In this document: piece by piece, positions 10,801 through 22,813 of the stretch | How positions within the stretch are numbered: position 1 is the stretch's first letter | How the letters are laid out: each line of letters opens with the position of its first letter | Assembly (NCBI GenBank): GCA_025349905.2 | Contig: MU624548.1 | Coordinates: 1 to 64,000, forward strand | Origin: Blastocladiella britannica | Taxonomy: Eukaryota > Blastocladiomycota > Blastocladiomycetes > Blastocladiales > Blastocladiaceae | Length of the DNA stretch: 64,000 nucleotides | Direction: 5' to 3' | Notes under the pieces: generated by a model | Database searches by the model: none | What the model saw: only the letters and a program-made list of their open reading frames with translations | Told to the model about the DNA's origin: nothing | Position numbers and translations under genes: made by a program

Positions 10801-13139
10801 AGAACTGCGCCAGCGCCTGCACGTCGTCCTTGGGCACCACCTCGTACGCCAGAAGGTACTCGACGCCCTTGAGCGGCGACTTGCAAAAGAGCTCCAGACC
10901 GTACTTGGTGTGCAGCTTGCGCTGCAGAATCGCTTCTTCGGCAACGCGCGCCGACTCGGCGGATGGGCCAACCAAGGGCGAGCCTGTCTGGCTGTTGGGA
11001 TCGGATGTGAGTGGTGGAGTCACACCCAGTGCTGTTGCCCCTGCTAGAATGCCGCCGCCCAGCGCCGCGTCGGGATGCAGAGAGGGCGAATACACAAGTT
11101 CGCCTCGCCCAGCCGCCGTCATGCCATCCGCCAAAGCGCCACCAGCACCAGCAGTGACCGTCGAGTGCGTGGCCGCCGGGGCAGCGCCGACCGGACGACG
11201 CATCCATGTTGCAAGCGACTTGGCGAGTGCTTCGGCTGCCGCCACCCCAGCTGGCGCAATCGCTGCGGGAGGATTGCAAATGGCGGCAATAAACTCTTCC
11301 AGGCAACTCGGCTGCTCAATCCCACAGTCGAAATTGACGTACAGGTCCACCACGACCTGTGGCTGGCCCGCGAGTTGGGTAAGGGTCTGCATCAGCATCT
11401 GCTTGTGCGGAACCGACGCATTGCCAGCGAGCACGGGAAAGTACACGTCACACAATAGGACCGCGATTTGCGACTTGAACACGGCGCGGTAGTGGGTCAC
11501 CAGGAGCGAAAACAGCTGGAGGGAAAGATCAAACAGGAGCGTGTGGGGCGACGTTGCATTCTTGGAGATGGCCATCGAGAGGTCGGCCGACAGCGACCCT
11601 TGCAGAATATCGGGCACCGCGCTTGGCCGCCACTGCGCGACCTGGGTGCTGGCCGAGAGCAATAGTTCCAGAGCAAGTGCGCGGCACCGCACCGTGTACG
11701 ATGCGTCGGCTTGGGGGCCGACAGCCTCCTTCTCGTTAAAGGATTTGGTGGCCAGTTTGCACAATGCGCGGAACGCCAAAAACACGTCGCGGGCACGCGC
11801 GGGGGGCACGGGCTCGGCCGAGAGGTGCGCGACAACCGCCGACATGATTTGGGTCAGCGCCGCACGGGCAGTCGTCACGATGTTCTTATTGCGTGAGTAA
11901 AGGTAAAAGTTGAAGCAGGTCTGCAGCGCCTTGAGCAGGGCCATGTTGTGGACCTGCGCAGCGCCCAGCGTGGTCGCGGTCAGGAGGACCTTGAGGACTT
12001 GGATATGCACCGGCTCCTCTGCACTCACCGGCGCAGACAGGGATGGGAAGCAGGTGGAGACGACGGTAATAATGTCCTCCATCAGTGAAATGGGCTGTGA
12101 CAATGCCGTTAAGGCCGAGCCATTGTTTGTGCCGGGTGAGCCGGTCGTGCTCGATCCTAGCCCAGTGGGATTGGTTCCATCCACGTTGAGCGGCGAGAGG
12201 ATGTGCACTGGTGAAGGGGCCGCCAATGGTGCTGCTGCAGGTGCGGAAGACACTGTGCCTGCGTCCTCGACGCGCACATCGCTCGTATCAATCGGTGGTG
12301 GGACAGTCTCCAGGGTTAACTGCCCCTCGGAATCAGCACGGCTGCCCTCATCGGACAAGCTTCCCGGCACAAGCGCTGGCGAGTTTAGCGGAGACGTCGA
12401 GCCACGGACGGTGGCATCTCCTGCTGCTGCCGTTGTTGCAGTCGTTGTCGGATCGCCGCTGCTAAGGGGTGCCGGTGTCGCGGTACGAGATTTCGATGGC
12501 GGCGCAGGAATGGAGGCAGCAACAGCGGCGCCAACGAGAGTGAATCCTGCATCGTCGTCAGGGGAGGCGGGTCCGACCCCGTGCAAGAGGCCCATGGCAA
12601 GCAGCTTTTGCGTGGAGTCCAGCGAAAGCTCTCGCATGCGCGGCGGGACCGATTCGTCCATGAGCTGGCGCAGCGGCATCCAAAGATCGAGCGGGGTCAC
12701 GAGCGCGGGTAGTGGTGCGCCTGGCACATCGGGGTCACTGCCGCGTCGCGACGCCGGTCCTCCGCCGCCATTTGCTGTTTTTAAAGTTAATGAGTATTTT
12801 TCCTTCTTCTTGCCAAGTAATCGCGTATGCCAGTAGTATACCAGTGTGCGCCGCGGTAGATAATGCCAAAGAGATGCCGGCAGCCTGCAGCGCGTCGAGG
12901 CGGCGTGCCACTCCAGAGAGCTGCTCGATGATCGCCTTGTTTTTGCGGGCGTACGACGACGGTGATTCGCCAATGATTTTATCGTACAGCGCTGCCACCG
13001 ACGCGGGTGAGGATGCGGGCAGGTGCGCGTTTGCCGCGCCGTCTGAATGGTGTGCTGCCGCGCGCGTCGTGGGCGGCAGCGGATCGTCGAGCGCGAGGTT
13101 CTGCAACCGCTTTGGAAGCAGCTGGACAATCGCTTGCAT
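7851..13139 (-). CDS. SEC7: SEC7/BIG-type Arf guanine nucleotide exchange factor
   Basis: Four exons on the minus strand, 13139-12842, 12774-10397, 10332-9657 and 9598-7851, give 1,699 residues, the usual size for the large BIG/SEC7 Arf-GEFs. The N-terminal DCB/HUS helical region includes the HUS box YVNFDCGIEQPSCLEEF. The catalytic Sec7 domain lies at about 715-895. Its nucleotide-expelling glutamate is in RLPGEAQKIDRIMEKFA, near residue 809, and is followed by the conserved FSVIMLNTDQHSKQVK helix. The HDS repeats follow; the exon 3/4 junction restores NINRIRFEFNQIF. It activates Arf1-class GTPases at the trans-Golgi. Long low-complexity inserts (Thr/Pro/Ala) flank the Sec7 domain. The start ATG at 13139 lies only 90 bases downstream of the stop of the neighbouring gene on the same strand. 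Confidence 0.9.
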
Positions 13140-13229
13140 TTTTAATTGTTGGCCGTGCTGCGTGTGTGTGCAGCAGTGTGTCGCCGGATTCCAGATGGGC
13201 GTAGTGGAAAGAGAGCACTTGAAAATCAT

Positions 13230-16200
13230 TCATGAAATTTGGGCAACTCTCGCCAGCAACACACGCACATCGGCAGCACTCACGCCAAACCCTTCCAGCA
13301 CCTGCGAATCGTCAACCACGGACCGTCCTTGCGCCGCCGCGCCTCCTCCTTGGACCCCAGCCAGGCGCGCCTCGATCGCCGCAAATGCGGTTGCCAGGCG
13401 ATCCCGCGTCTGCTCCACGTCCGACGAGCTGTGGTGCGCATGCGTGAGGACGTGCACCAGCTGCAGCCACGCCCAAAGAGTCGCGCAGTCGTCCGTTTCC
13501 GGCGCAAGGCTTCCAATGAGCCGCGGAAACAGATCCGGGTCACGCAGCCGCAACTTGCTTTCGCGCGCCATGGCTGCATTGCGCAAGAGCATGTACAGGC
13601 GGAGGCGGCCGCTCGGTTGGATCTTGACTTTGCGCTGGCCTGTGGTGCAGTCAACCAGCACCGCCAGCAAGCCTGATCAAGTCGTCAAGATGAATGTGAG
13701 CCAGTGCCAAAAAAAAAAAAAAAGAGGAAGAGATTAAGGACAACGAACCGGAAAGTTTGCGCTGCGCTTCGGCGTGATATGTCCATGCAATCAGCACCTC
13801 CAAGAGCACGTCCAGAATTTCGGCCGCGAGTCGGCCCTTGGCAGGCGGCGTGGTGCCCATGAGCTGATCAATGGCGCGCACCAGCGCGAGGATCGGATTC
13901 CCAACCCCGGGCCGAGCCGCGCCAACGTGTTGGCGAATGGACGGAAATTGCACCAAGTGGGTAAATGTAGAAGCTATGGTCCGTGCAATGCCTCGCACGG
14001 CAGCACCCGTCGGGGCCTGGTTGGTTGCAGCTGGCCGAGCAAACCCGAGCACGTGCTTGAGAGCCGCCACGGCAAGTTCCGCGCCGAGTTGTTGGGCGTG
14101 CCGATTGGTAGGGATGGCAATGGGAACGAGCTGGAGTGTGGAGACGGCAAGGTCCATGTCAATTTGGCTCTTTGGGTCAGACGATTCGAATACAGCGGCT
14201 GCAAGCAGAAACCAATCACTAATCCGCTGATGGCAAAGTAAACCAGGAGCCGACTCTCCAATGCGCGCAAGGAGCGCCACCACGGCCAAAGATGGGAGGC
14301 GAACTGGGCCTGGGGCATCGTTTCTGAGTAGCAGCCGGTCCGTGACAATGGCACCATCGTACGGCGCAGTCACATGGAGGCGGGCAAGCGTGATGCACAA
14401 GAGATCGTGCATATTGCTCGACTGCTGTTGAGAGGGAGCCGACTGTAACTGCGCCGCCACCAGGGGAGGCAGCGACTCGAGCGCGACGGTGCAGTCGAGT
14501 GCGAGATCGGTCTGATCAACGTCCCGTGCATCGCACACCACCGCACAAGACTCTGCGAGCAGCATGATGAGCACCGGCCATTCTTCAAGCTCAGTTTGGG
14601 AAAGCAGCTCTGGTAGTGCAGCGATCCACCGCTCGCAGCGGGCAAGCGGAAGTACCCAAATCCACGGCGAGTGGCCCAATGGTGCCGTCTCAAAAATGAC
14701 GTGCACGAGCGCAGCCACTTGGACCGTGAGCGGCGAAGTGTCGAGGTACAGGTCAATCGGATCGGTCAGGTCGAGCACTGCCGCTGCGCCGGCTGCCAGC
14801 GCATAGCGCACAATGACGGCAGCGTCCACCATCATGTCGGCCGCAGTCGCGCCCGTGTCGTCATTTCCCGGCATGGGGCTCTTGGTTGCAGTTTCGTGTG
14901 CTGCCATGGCCGACACCAATGTCGCCTTGACCAGCGCTGGTGGGCAGGACACACTCAACCCGGGAGCGGGGGTGTGCACACAGACTCGTGCCACAACGCG
15001 CAGCACTGCGGCAGCAACAGGTAGGTCGTCAGCCAGAAGGAGGGGAGTCTGTGCAGCAGCGGCAAACCCATCTGGAGGGCCCCACTGTGCGATCTTGGCC
15101 GCCAGAGGCTCGGGCTGCCAGGCTGCGACCGCGTCCAAAAACAGCCACGCCAGCATGGCGTCCAGATCGGTTCCATAGACATCGGATGCAGTGGGCTCCC
15201 AATCGCCCCTGCTTCGAACATGAGATGGGAGGTCGGGAAGCGACGCGCTCAGCACATTCATGGCGAGCGTCACTGGGTCATGGTTGGGAGCGGCCGCCCG
15301 CAGCTCGGGAATCATGTCGTGGGAGCGAGCAAGGTGCGCCATGAGCGGCCATCCAATATCGGGGAACTCGGCGCACGATCGCACTACCCACTGCAAGGAG
15401 GATGTGGTTGAGTCCAGCCAGGGACTTTGTTGTTGTTGTGCTCGCGATTGTGCCGTTGACGTGTTATCTGGCATCACGGAACATGTCAAGAGGTAAAATC
15501 CGGCCAGACGTACGGCCCTCGATGGGACCGCATCCCGCGTCGCTGCAGCCAAGAGGTCGACGCAATCTGTCACGAGCCAGTCGGGCCGGTCGGGATTGCC
15601 AAGCAGACACTCGATTGTTCCGACCAGGTCGATCGCGGTGTTGGCATGGAGCACCTGTAATACGCCGCTTTGCTCTTCGGGCAGCGGCTCAGGCCAGGAG
15701 TGTGTCGAGAGGGCCGCAGTGGCTGCCGCCACGAGTTCTTGGCGTGCAACGAGCGCAATGTCGGGACCAGCAGAGCCATTGACAATAGGAGCCACTGCGT
15801 CGTGGATGCACTGCACGATCCATTGAGTGCGGAGCCCAACCGAGGCCGGGTCGTCAATGCGTGAGAGCCACCGCCACAGCGCCGTCGCACACTCGGCGTC
15901 CTCGTCCCCCGCCGGCGGGATCTGCAAGATGCGCGCGATTCCGTCGGGCTCGCGGCAGACAGCGTCGACCGCATACGGCAAAGTCAGGGGGTGAACTGAG
16001 AGCTGCCGAAATGCATGAAATGCGTGTCGCCAGTCTGCATGCGAGGTTGGCGGCACGGCGATCCCGAGCTCGGCCAGTCCGTGGGTCGTAAAGTACTTTT
16101 CCGACCACTGGCGGGCGAGGGGCGCCGCGATGGAGGCACCGCCCACTCCCCACGCGAGCGGGTCGCACGATCCACTCCACGCCTCCATGTCGGTCGGGGC

Positions 16201-18409
16201 TGGAAGAGGTGTTTGCCGGTCAAAGAGCCGCGCGGCCAGGGCAGGGATGTGTGGGAGCTGCGATACCGCCGGGCCGATGCCAGGCGCCGCCCGCGTGCTG
16301 TTGCCAGCGGTCAGAATGAGCGCCAAGAAATCCAAGAGGGCCGGGTTGAGCAGGACGTGGGTGCGAACCGTGCCTGCCCATTTCTCGGTGGAGCGGGTGG
16401 CGGTCACCACATGAACAATGGTCTCGAGCAGACGCGCTTGCGCGGCCAATTCAGTAGCTGCGAGCAGTAAATCGATCAACTCGGGCAGCCGCGGGGCCAT
16501 TTGAGCGGCGTAGCTCTTGCTCCGGGCAAAAAACGCCAGCATCGCCAAGTTGGCCGGCGTCTGGGCCGCGTTGCCAAGGTTGGCAAGAAGTGATTGAACG
16601 TGCTGCCGCGCGTCTGGAACAGCGGACCAGTCAATGGGCACCGCCGTCGCGGCGCTCATGGACGATGGCGCGTCAATCGAGTAAAACGCCTGCGATAGCG
16701 CCAAAACGTCTTGTTCGTCGATGGTCATTTCGCCTTGTTTGTTGTCGTTGTTGTCATTGGTGGTGGTGGTGGTGGCCGGAATGGGTGCATCACGCGCCTG
16801 ATGTTGCCGTGCGGATAGAGTCAGGATACTGGCCGCGGCCTTGCGCCGGATCTCATGGTGCGGGTGGAGCAGCGCTGTGAATGCAATATAGGATGCTACC
16901 CCTGCTTCCCGAGGTGATGCGGCTGCAGGAGATGGAGTGACTAGGAGCTCGAGCAGCGGTACCAAATACACAGGTGGGAGCGCAGCACGCACCGCCGTGT
17001 CGACAATGGCCTGTTTTGTGGTCTGCGGCAGCGGGAGATGTGGGACGGACGCGAACAGTCGGCCAGCGAGATCAACCACGCGCGCGTACGGGTCGGCTGC
17101 CCCGCCTTCGCGACTGCCAGCAACCAAGGGAAGAGAGTGCAGCACGCTGCTGCCGACGCCTACAACCGCGAGCCAAGCAATGATCCGCGGGTGAGTCCAA
17201 ATGAGCGGGCCCTTAATGCCTCGGTCGCTGCTGTCGCCATTGAACCCGCCATTGACAGAAGGAGGATCGCTTGCATCGACGGCCACAGCACTCGCCGCTC
17301 GCGAGCGCCGGCCGCGGGTGACGGATTCGGTCGCCAGAACAAGGCGCTGGAGTGCAGCGGCCTGAACACTTGCGTCCCACCCGAGAACGTACAGCAAGCC
17401 CTCGATATCGCCACTCGCCATGGCAGTAGCAGTGAAATGGTCGACCAGCACCGACGGGCCGGCCATGAGCGCGTCGGGGACCAGGAGGGGCCACCCATAT
17501 CGTTCTTTGAGCGACACGGCCAGCATCACGACGTGATCATACGCGACCGGAGGGGTGAGTGCTGCCACGGAGCCGCCATTCGCGGTACACCACGGGTCGG
17601 TCGGGGTGGGGGCGGCAGCATCGCCGAGACCCATTGGCCAGTGACCGCGCCTGGGGTTCCAATAGAGCACCGCTGCCAGGACGCTTTCTGCAACGTCGTC
17701 CTCGAGCAGCGAGCACTGGCAGCGCAGGACACTGTACAGAATGGACAGGGCAGCATGGAGACAGGTGGATCGCACGAGAAGGGAGGCGCCGCAGCGGGCG
17801 AGGAGACCAAGGGTACGCTGGAGCATGGTTGCGCATTCCGCTGGTGCCCACAGATGCTCATGCTGCAAGGAAGCTCCTGCTGTCGAAACGCTCGTTTTGC
17901 TCTGCGGCCGCGAACACGATTGCGACTGCTCTGGTCGTGGTGGCGGAGGCAGCTGCGAAGTGTGCGTTGTCCAAGCAGACGAGGTGCGACTCAATGATAT
18001 ATGCGCGTCGTGGTGGGGACCAGAGTGACCAGGCAACAACAGCACAGCGAGCTCGCTGTCCACAATACGCAATGCATGGGCCAGGCTCACGAGCAGCGAT
18101 AGAGACGCGTCGGCGAGCGGGTGGTGCAGATCCGGCGCGGCGGCATCGCAAAGCGTCTGTCATTTTGCAAATGCGGGGTCAGGTACGCGGACAAGACGAG
18201 CAGTACCTAACAAAAAAGGACAGACACACTTGTATCAGGTCGGGGGCCTCGATGGCGATCCAGCCGCGGCGGCGGTCGAGCAGCCAGTCCATGCTGGCCA
18301 GTAGTTGGTCGGCCAGTGCCGAGCCCTCCGCGGGCGAAAGCGTGACCGGCGCGAGCGTGAAAGCGAGGTACACGCGGTCCAAGTGTTGCTCGAGCGTTGT
18401 CGTGTCCAT
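13230..18409 (-). CDS. large alpha-helical (ARM/HEAT-like) protein, possibly rotatin-like
   Basis: Exons 18409-18230, 18156-13749 and 13672-13230 give 1,676 residues. The protein is almost entirely amphipathic leucine/alanine-rich helices with short disordered loops, as in armadillo or HEAT solenoids. I do not recognise it with certainty. The C-terminal 150 residues look, by eye and from memory, like the end of rotatin, a centriole/basal-body ARM protein; LYMLLRNAAMARESKL and ATLWAWLQLVHVL are the clearest stretches. The overall solenoid architecture also fits, and a flagellar gene (DRC7) elsewhere in the window would suit it. Focadhesin-like or other large ARM proteins are alternatives. Donors are GTGTGT and GTTCGT; the second restores RKLSGLLAVLVDC. 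The start codon is 89 bases from that of the divergent splicing-factor gene. Confidence 0.6.
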
Positions 18410-18498
18410 TCTCTTTCGTTTTTCTTTGTATCGCGGTACTTGGCGCGCGTCGAATGCCGCTGCGTCTCTTTCGATTGGTTGCGATTGTAAGAAAAATC

Positions 18499-19877
18499 AT
18501 GTCCTACGACGACCTCTTTGGCGGCAATAGCGGCGGCGGTGCTGGTAGGGGTGCTCCTCCCACTGCTCCACCGCCACCAGCACTCTCCTCGAGCACCACT
18601 GCGGCTCCTCCTCCTCCTCCGAGGCCACGCAAAACCACCACCAACGCAGCACCGCCACCTCAACAACTGACCGGGCAACCAACTGTCGCACGCGTGATTG
18701 CCGGCAAGCGCAAGGTCGTGGTCGTGAAAAAGATTGTCCCAGCCTCTCAGAGCCATCAGGGCAGAGACCGGCCACCGCGGATACCAGGCATTTTCTCTTT
18801 CTTCAACCCCTCCCCCTCGACACCGTCTGCTGTATACGTTTCTTTGAGGTTCTGACGCCGACTGTTTTCGCGCCCACGCTTTCCTTGTTTGTCAATTGGT
18901 ATGCAGACGCATGGACAGCAAACCCAACGATCGCTCTGGCCGAGGCCGTCGCCTCTGGCCATTCCGATGCCCCTGGTGGGCGGCGCAAGGCGCCCTCTGG
19001 CACTCAGGCGCGGGTACTTTTATTTATTTTAATTGACTATCAGCAATCCACTCAATCTTTTTATTTTATTTTTATTTTATTTTTTTCGCAGAAACGCGGC
19101 GGGATGGGGACAGATCTCGCCGCTTACTATAGGGAGCCCTACGATCCGACCACGCCAACGGACTTTGCATCGTATCGTGCCTGGCGGGCAGAGGTTCGCA
19201 AATCCCGACCACCGCCGCCAGCAACTGCAGCACCAGCTCCTGCTCCGAAGCCAGCCGCCGGGTCTGTGCGCGCATCTCGGTCTGCATCGCCGTCGACTTC
19301 ATCGTCATCGTCATCGTCAACATCTGACAACGGTCAGGACGACACGGCAGCAGAGCTGGACGAAGGCACTCCCATGCCTGACATTGGTACTTTATATGTT
19401 CACGGTGCCTGTCCAGATACTCATCAATATGAGACAGATGTGACCCAATTGCCCGCGTTTCTGTCCATGTACTTGACGACCCCATCCGAGGCCCTGGCGA
19501 ATCGACTGGCCGTGACGGTTCCTTCGCGGCACCTAGCGCCGACGACCCCACCGCGGCTCACCCGGTCGCGGATCCTGGCGCTCGACAATGTGGTGGACCC
19601 CGAGGACGTGGACAGCGAGCTCCGGGGCGAGATTGTGGACGAGTGCTCCAAGTATGGTCGCGTGGAGGACTGCGTGGTGCACATTGAGAAACCACACCCG
19701 AACCACGGAACAGTGGCTGCAGCAGCAGGATCGGTGCGCATCTTTGTGCGGTTCAAGGTGCCGCGGTTCGCCAAGCTCGCGGCCACCAAGCTCCACGGCC
19801 GCTACTTTTCAAAGCGCATGGTGGTCGCGGGCCTTTACGATGAAGTGTTGTTTGGGCAAGGGCGCTTGGGCCACTGA
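18499..19877 (+). CDS. UHM-domain splicing factor, SPF45/RBM17-like without a G-patch
   Basis: The proposed exons are 18499-18787, 18907-19013 and 19092-19877 (393 residues). The N-terminus MSYDDLFGG and the stretch YREPYDPTTPTDFASYRAWR resemble the start of SPF45/RBM17. The C-terminal ~110 residues are a U2AF-homology motif (RRM fold): SRILALDNVVDPEDVD, then ELRGEIVDECSKYG, VRIFVRF and LHGRYFSKRMVVAGLYDE. UHMs bind tryptophan-containing ligand motifs in SF3B1 and U2AF during 3' splice-site choice. PUF60 has a similar UHM, so assignment within the group is not certain. No G-patch is seen, although SPF45 normally has one. The first intron is best explained by a GC donor (G|GCATTT at 18788). 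An alternative GC donor lies earlier, and no GT donor keeps phase. A 51-base frame-neutral segment, 19387-19437 (GT...CAG), may also be an intron. Confidence 0.65.
18788..18906 (+). other. candidate GC-AG intron in the UHM splicing-factor gene
   Basis: The upstream exon ends in phase 1 (CCA G) and the downstream exon needs a phase-1 partner to reach the conserved frame through 19013. None of the GT dinucleotides in the open frame gives the right phase, whereas GC at 18788 does. This is weaker than the other GC-AG cases because the donor is GCATTT, and another phase-1 GC (GCAAGC) lies upstream. Confidence 0.4.
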
Positions 19878-19889
19878 AATATATTTTTT

Positions 19890-21050
19890 TTACAAGTACA
19901 CGCGACGAAGTTCCTCAGGCCGCGTCAACACTTGGCACTGCGGGCACGTCTTGCGGTGCGCGAGGCTCTGCAGCCAGCACTCTTGGCAGAACGCATGCCA
20001 GCACAGCACGCTGGCGACCACGGTGCGCGACCCGAGCAGTTCCAGGCAAATGCGGCACCGCGGCGCCTCGGCCGACGCGTGTTCCAGCTCGCGAATGCGT
20101 TCTTTAAGAGCCGTGATCGTCAGATCTTGTTGTTGCTGCGCTTGTTGGACCGGTGATCTGCGTCTGGACGAAGACGACGGTGGTGGTCGTTTCGTTGCCG
20201 TCACCGCTGCCGCCGTTGCCGCCGCCACCTCGTCGTCGCTGGCCACTACCGGCGCATGAGCGAGCGCCACCTGCGCCAGCAACTGGTCGGCCGTGTCGGC
20301 GGTTGCCCCCGCTGCCGCGGCCGAGGCGGTGGCGACCATGGCCCGCAGCGCATAGTCGTCGGCGCCGTGCAGAGCCACCGCGTACGGCATCACGCTCATT
20401 TCCGTGAACTGCGTGGCGCCATACTGCGCTGTGGTGGTCGGGCCGGCGGCAATGTCCAGGTCCAGGTCAGCGTCTTCTATTACTGCTTGTGATGCGGGAT
20501 GCAATGATGGCGGCGGTGGCAGCGGCGGCGACAATGACGATCTGACATGGTGATCGTCGTCGTCATTGTCCGACGGCCCAGACGACGGCTCGGTCGTGGA
20601 CGCGCGTCCCGAATGCCCATTTGCCGCGCGCTCCAGGCACGCGTCGAGGTGCACGTTCATGTGGGCAGAGGTGCCGAGCACCCACGCAGCGCATACCGGG
20701 CACGAGCCGCCGCTCGACATGTCCCCGTGGTCCAGATCGTGGTACTGCATCCAATCATTGTCGTCATTTGAAGCTGATGCAGCAGTTGGTTGACGAGGTG
20801 GGCGACTGTGATTTGAAGTTCGGGCGCGTTTGCTCGCTGGAGACGAGGACGATGCCGTTTGAGCGGGTCGTCGCGACCTTTTGGAGGCAGCTGTTGTAGA
20901 AACAGGGGGAGGTGGTGGAGCAGCAGGTGTTGGTGGTGGAGCACGCGCGCGAGTACTGCGGCGCAAGGGTGCTGGTGGCAAATTGACAACAACAAGACGA
21001 GGCGGCGGCGGCGGCGGCGAAGGTGGGCCAGGTGCAGTAAAGTTGTTCAT
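19890..21050 (-). CDS. RNF220-like RING E3 ubiquitin ligase
   Basis: A single exon of 386 residues. The N-terminal 110 residues are Pro/Ala/Arg-rich. A C2HC-type finger (CPVCAAWVLGTSAHMNVHLDAC) sits at about 115-140, similar to ubiquitin-binding UBZ fingers. A glutamine-rich coil precedes the C-terminal RING at about 330-380: CRICLELL, then CWHAFCQECW and CPQC. The RING runs straight into the C-terminal LRRVYL, an ending also found in animal RNF220, which ubiquitinates nuclear substrates. The finger-plus-RING order and this C-terminus make the RNF220 relationship likely. The substrate is unknown. It lies tail to tail with the splicing-factor gene, with 12 bases between stop codons. Confidence 0.78.
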   Translation of the reverse strand: MNNFTAPGPPSPPPPPPRLVVVNLPPAPLRRSTRARAPPPTPAAPPPPPVSTTAASKRSRRPAQTASSSSPASKRARTSNHSRPPRQPTAASASNDDNDWMQYHDLDHGDMSSGGSCPVCAAWVLGTSAHMNVHLDACLERAANGHSGRASTTEPSSGPSDNDDDDHHVRSSLSPPLPPPPSLHPASQAVIEDADLDLDIAAGPTTTAQYGATQFTEMSVMPYAVALHGADDYALRAMVATASAAAAGATADTADQLLAQVALAHAPVVASDDEVAAATAAAVTATKRPPPSSSSRRRSPVQQAQQQQDLTITALKERIRELEHASAEAPRCRICLELLGSRTVVASVLCWHAFCQECWLQSLAHRKTCPQCQVLTRPEELRRVYL

Positions 21051-21420
21051 TATTTTTGAATTTCAAGAGGTTAACAATTCAACTTAAGGATGCAGCTGCC
21101 TGTCACCATCGATTTTTTTTTGGACAGGGACCCCAGATACCAGCCGCGCATGGCCAATAATGTACTGGGCTCGTTCTTGTGTGCGTGTTGGTCGGCCCTT
21201 CAAGAGTGGCAGGCAAGGTACGGCGTGCAGAATTTTTTTGTAAAAATGTATTGATTCACAAATTGAGGATATCGATGAAGAAGCACTGTCTCACCAAGGT
21301 GGCCCCACTCGCCAAAGAGTAATAGCAGAACGAACGAAAGGGTGGGTTGGTGGGGTGGGAAAAGAAGAAATGAAGATGGCACAGCAAGTATGGACAAGGG
21401 AAAAGGAAAAAAGGATGTAA
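21051..21420. other. non-coding stretch between the cyclin and RING genes
   Basis: This is 370 bases between the stop of the minus-strand cyclin gene and the start of the minus-strand RING gene. It should hold the cyclin 3' end and the RING promoter. I see no conserved reading frame and no repeat in it. Confidence 0.5.
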
Positions 21421-22813
21421 TCATGTTGCCCGGGCCAGCATGGGACTCGACTGGCCATTATTGGGTGATCGCGATACCATGCGGGCAATGGACGAGGCCG
21501 TGCCGTCGTCGGCAATCCCAGAGTCGCGTCGCGATGCCGTCTTGGACCACGACGCTGTCGACAACATTGACGAGCTTGCTGCTGCTGCTGCTGGTGGGTG
21601 CTCGACGGCATGGGTCGCAATGTCGGCGAGCGGGAACGGCTTGTATGGCCGCAGCTGCATGGTGGTGTCTCTTCTGCCGGCCGGAGATGGCGACGATGAT
21701 GTTGTTGCTGTTGCTGATGCTGCTACTTCCACTGGTGAGACCGACGGCGGAGAGACCGATCCCGATGAGCGCTTGTTGGACAGCGACGACATCACACGGT
21801 TCCACAGCGCTCGCACCGACTGCTCGTCTGCAACAACGGACGCTGTTGGGGGTGGTGCACATGATGACGATGCGCGGCGGATCTGCGGTACCGAAAGCGC
21901 GGCCATGGTGGAGATGCACGGCGATTCCGCGTCAATGCTGTCGCCGTCGTTGACGTCGTCTTCCTCCATCTCGCGGTCCCAGCCCAGCGCCATGTCCTCA
22001 TCCAGACCCTCGTCCACGACCGCCTTGCACGACGACGTGGTCGAGAGGGCACTGCAGCATCGGCTCGGGGCCGACCGCAATCCCGAAGACGACGCAGAGG
22101 AGGCCGGACGCACGAGCGCCAGCGCCGCAGCAAGGTCGGATGCCGAGACATTGACCTTGTAATCGAGCAGGGCCAGGAACTGGCGCTCCATGAGATTGCA
22201 CTCGGCCAGTGGCACCGCCACCGCGTCGGCCCACGCCACGTTGCGCACATGCCGGTCGTCCAGCACTTTGGAGGCAGTGATGACCGCCGCCAGCAGCAGC
22301 CGGTGGTGTGTTGACGGGATGCCGCGGGCCGAGGTGGGCAATGCGGCACGGGCACGCAACAAAAAGTGCGTCGCGGCCAGGATCACGGCGCTCGGGCACC
22401 CGTGCTGCGTCGGGCTGCGCGAGCACACGCGTGCGGCAAAGCGGGCCAGCGGCAGCGTCAGGGGCCACGACGGCAGGACCGCGGCGGGTGGTGCTGGCCC
22501 GCACTCGATGGCTGCTTGGGCCGACTGCGTCAGGATATCTGCTCGAGGGTGGTGGTTAGTCACCCTGCTTGTGATCATGCGTTTCCAAGTTTACCCGCCA
22601 CTTCCTTGTCATCATTCTCCCCACAAGGAAAAAAATAAAGTACGCACCCATGAGCACATCCCAAGGAACGCAATCCATGGATTCGGCAAGGGCCAGGCGC
22701 GAGGTAGGAGTGGTGGCAGGTGCCATTGCAATTCCCATTGTTTTCATTGTTGTTGCTGTTGCTGGAGCCGGTGCCGGTGCAAGGATCGAGCAGGAGGGGA
22801 TGGGAGCGAGCAT
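21421..22813 (-). CDS. cyclin of the Pho80/Pcl type
   Basis: Exons 22813-22648 and 22538-21421 give 427 residues; the GTGCGT donor and the acceptor at 22539 restore DVLMDILTQSAQAA. The cyclin box lies at about residues 75-215. It includes HGCPSAVILAATHFLLRARA, then THHRLLLAAVITASKVLDD and a NLMERQFLALLDYKVNVSA segment. That last part matches the Pho80/Pcl family (cyclin P/U group), which pairs with Pho85/CDK5-type kinases in nutrient signalling and polarity. The rest, residues 220-427, is Ser/Thr-rich low complexity. The start ATG was chosen because upstream in-frame codons lack another ATG. Specific partner and function are not deducible. Confidence 0.78.

Noticed and set aside
7851..18409. 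SEC7 and the large helical protein as one giant gene.
   Set aside because: A stop codon at 13230 and a well-placed ATG at 13139 separate them. Each part has its own complete N- and C-terminal structure, and the SEC7 product has the normal family length.
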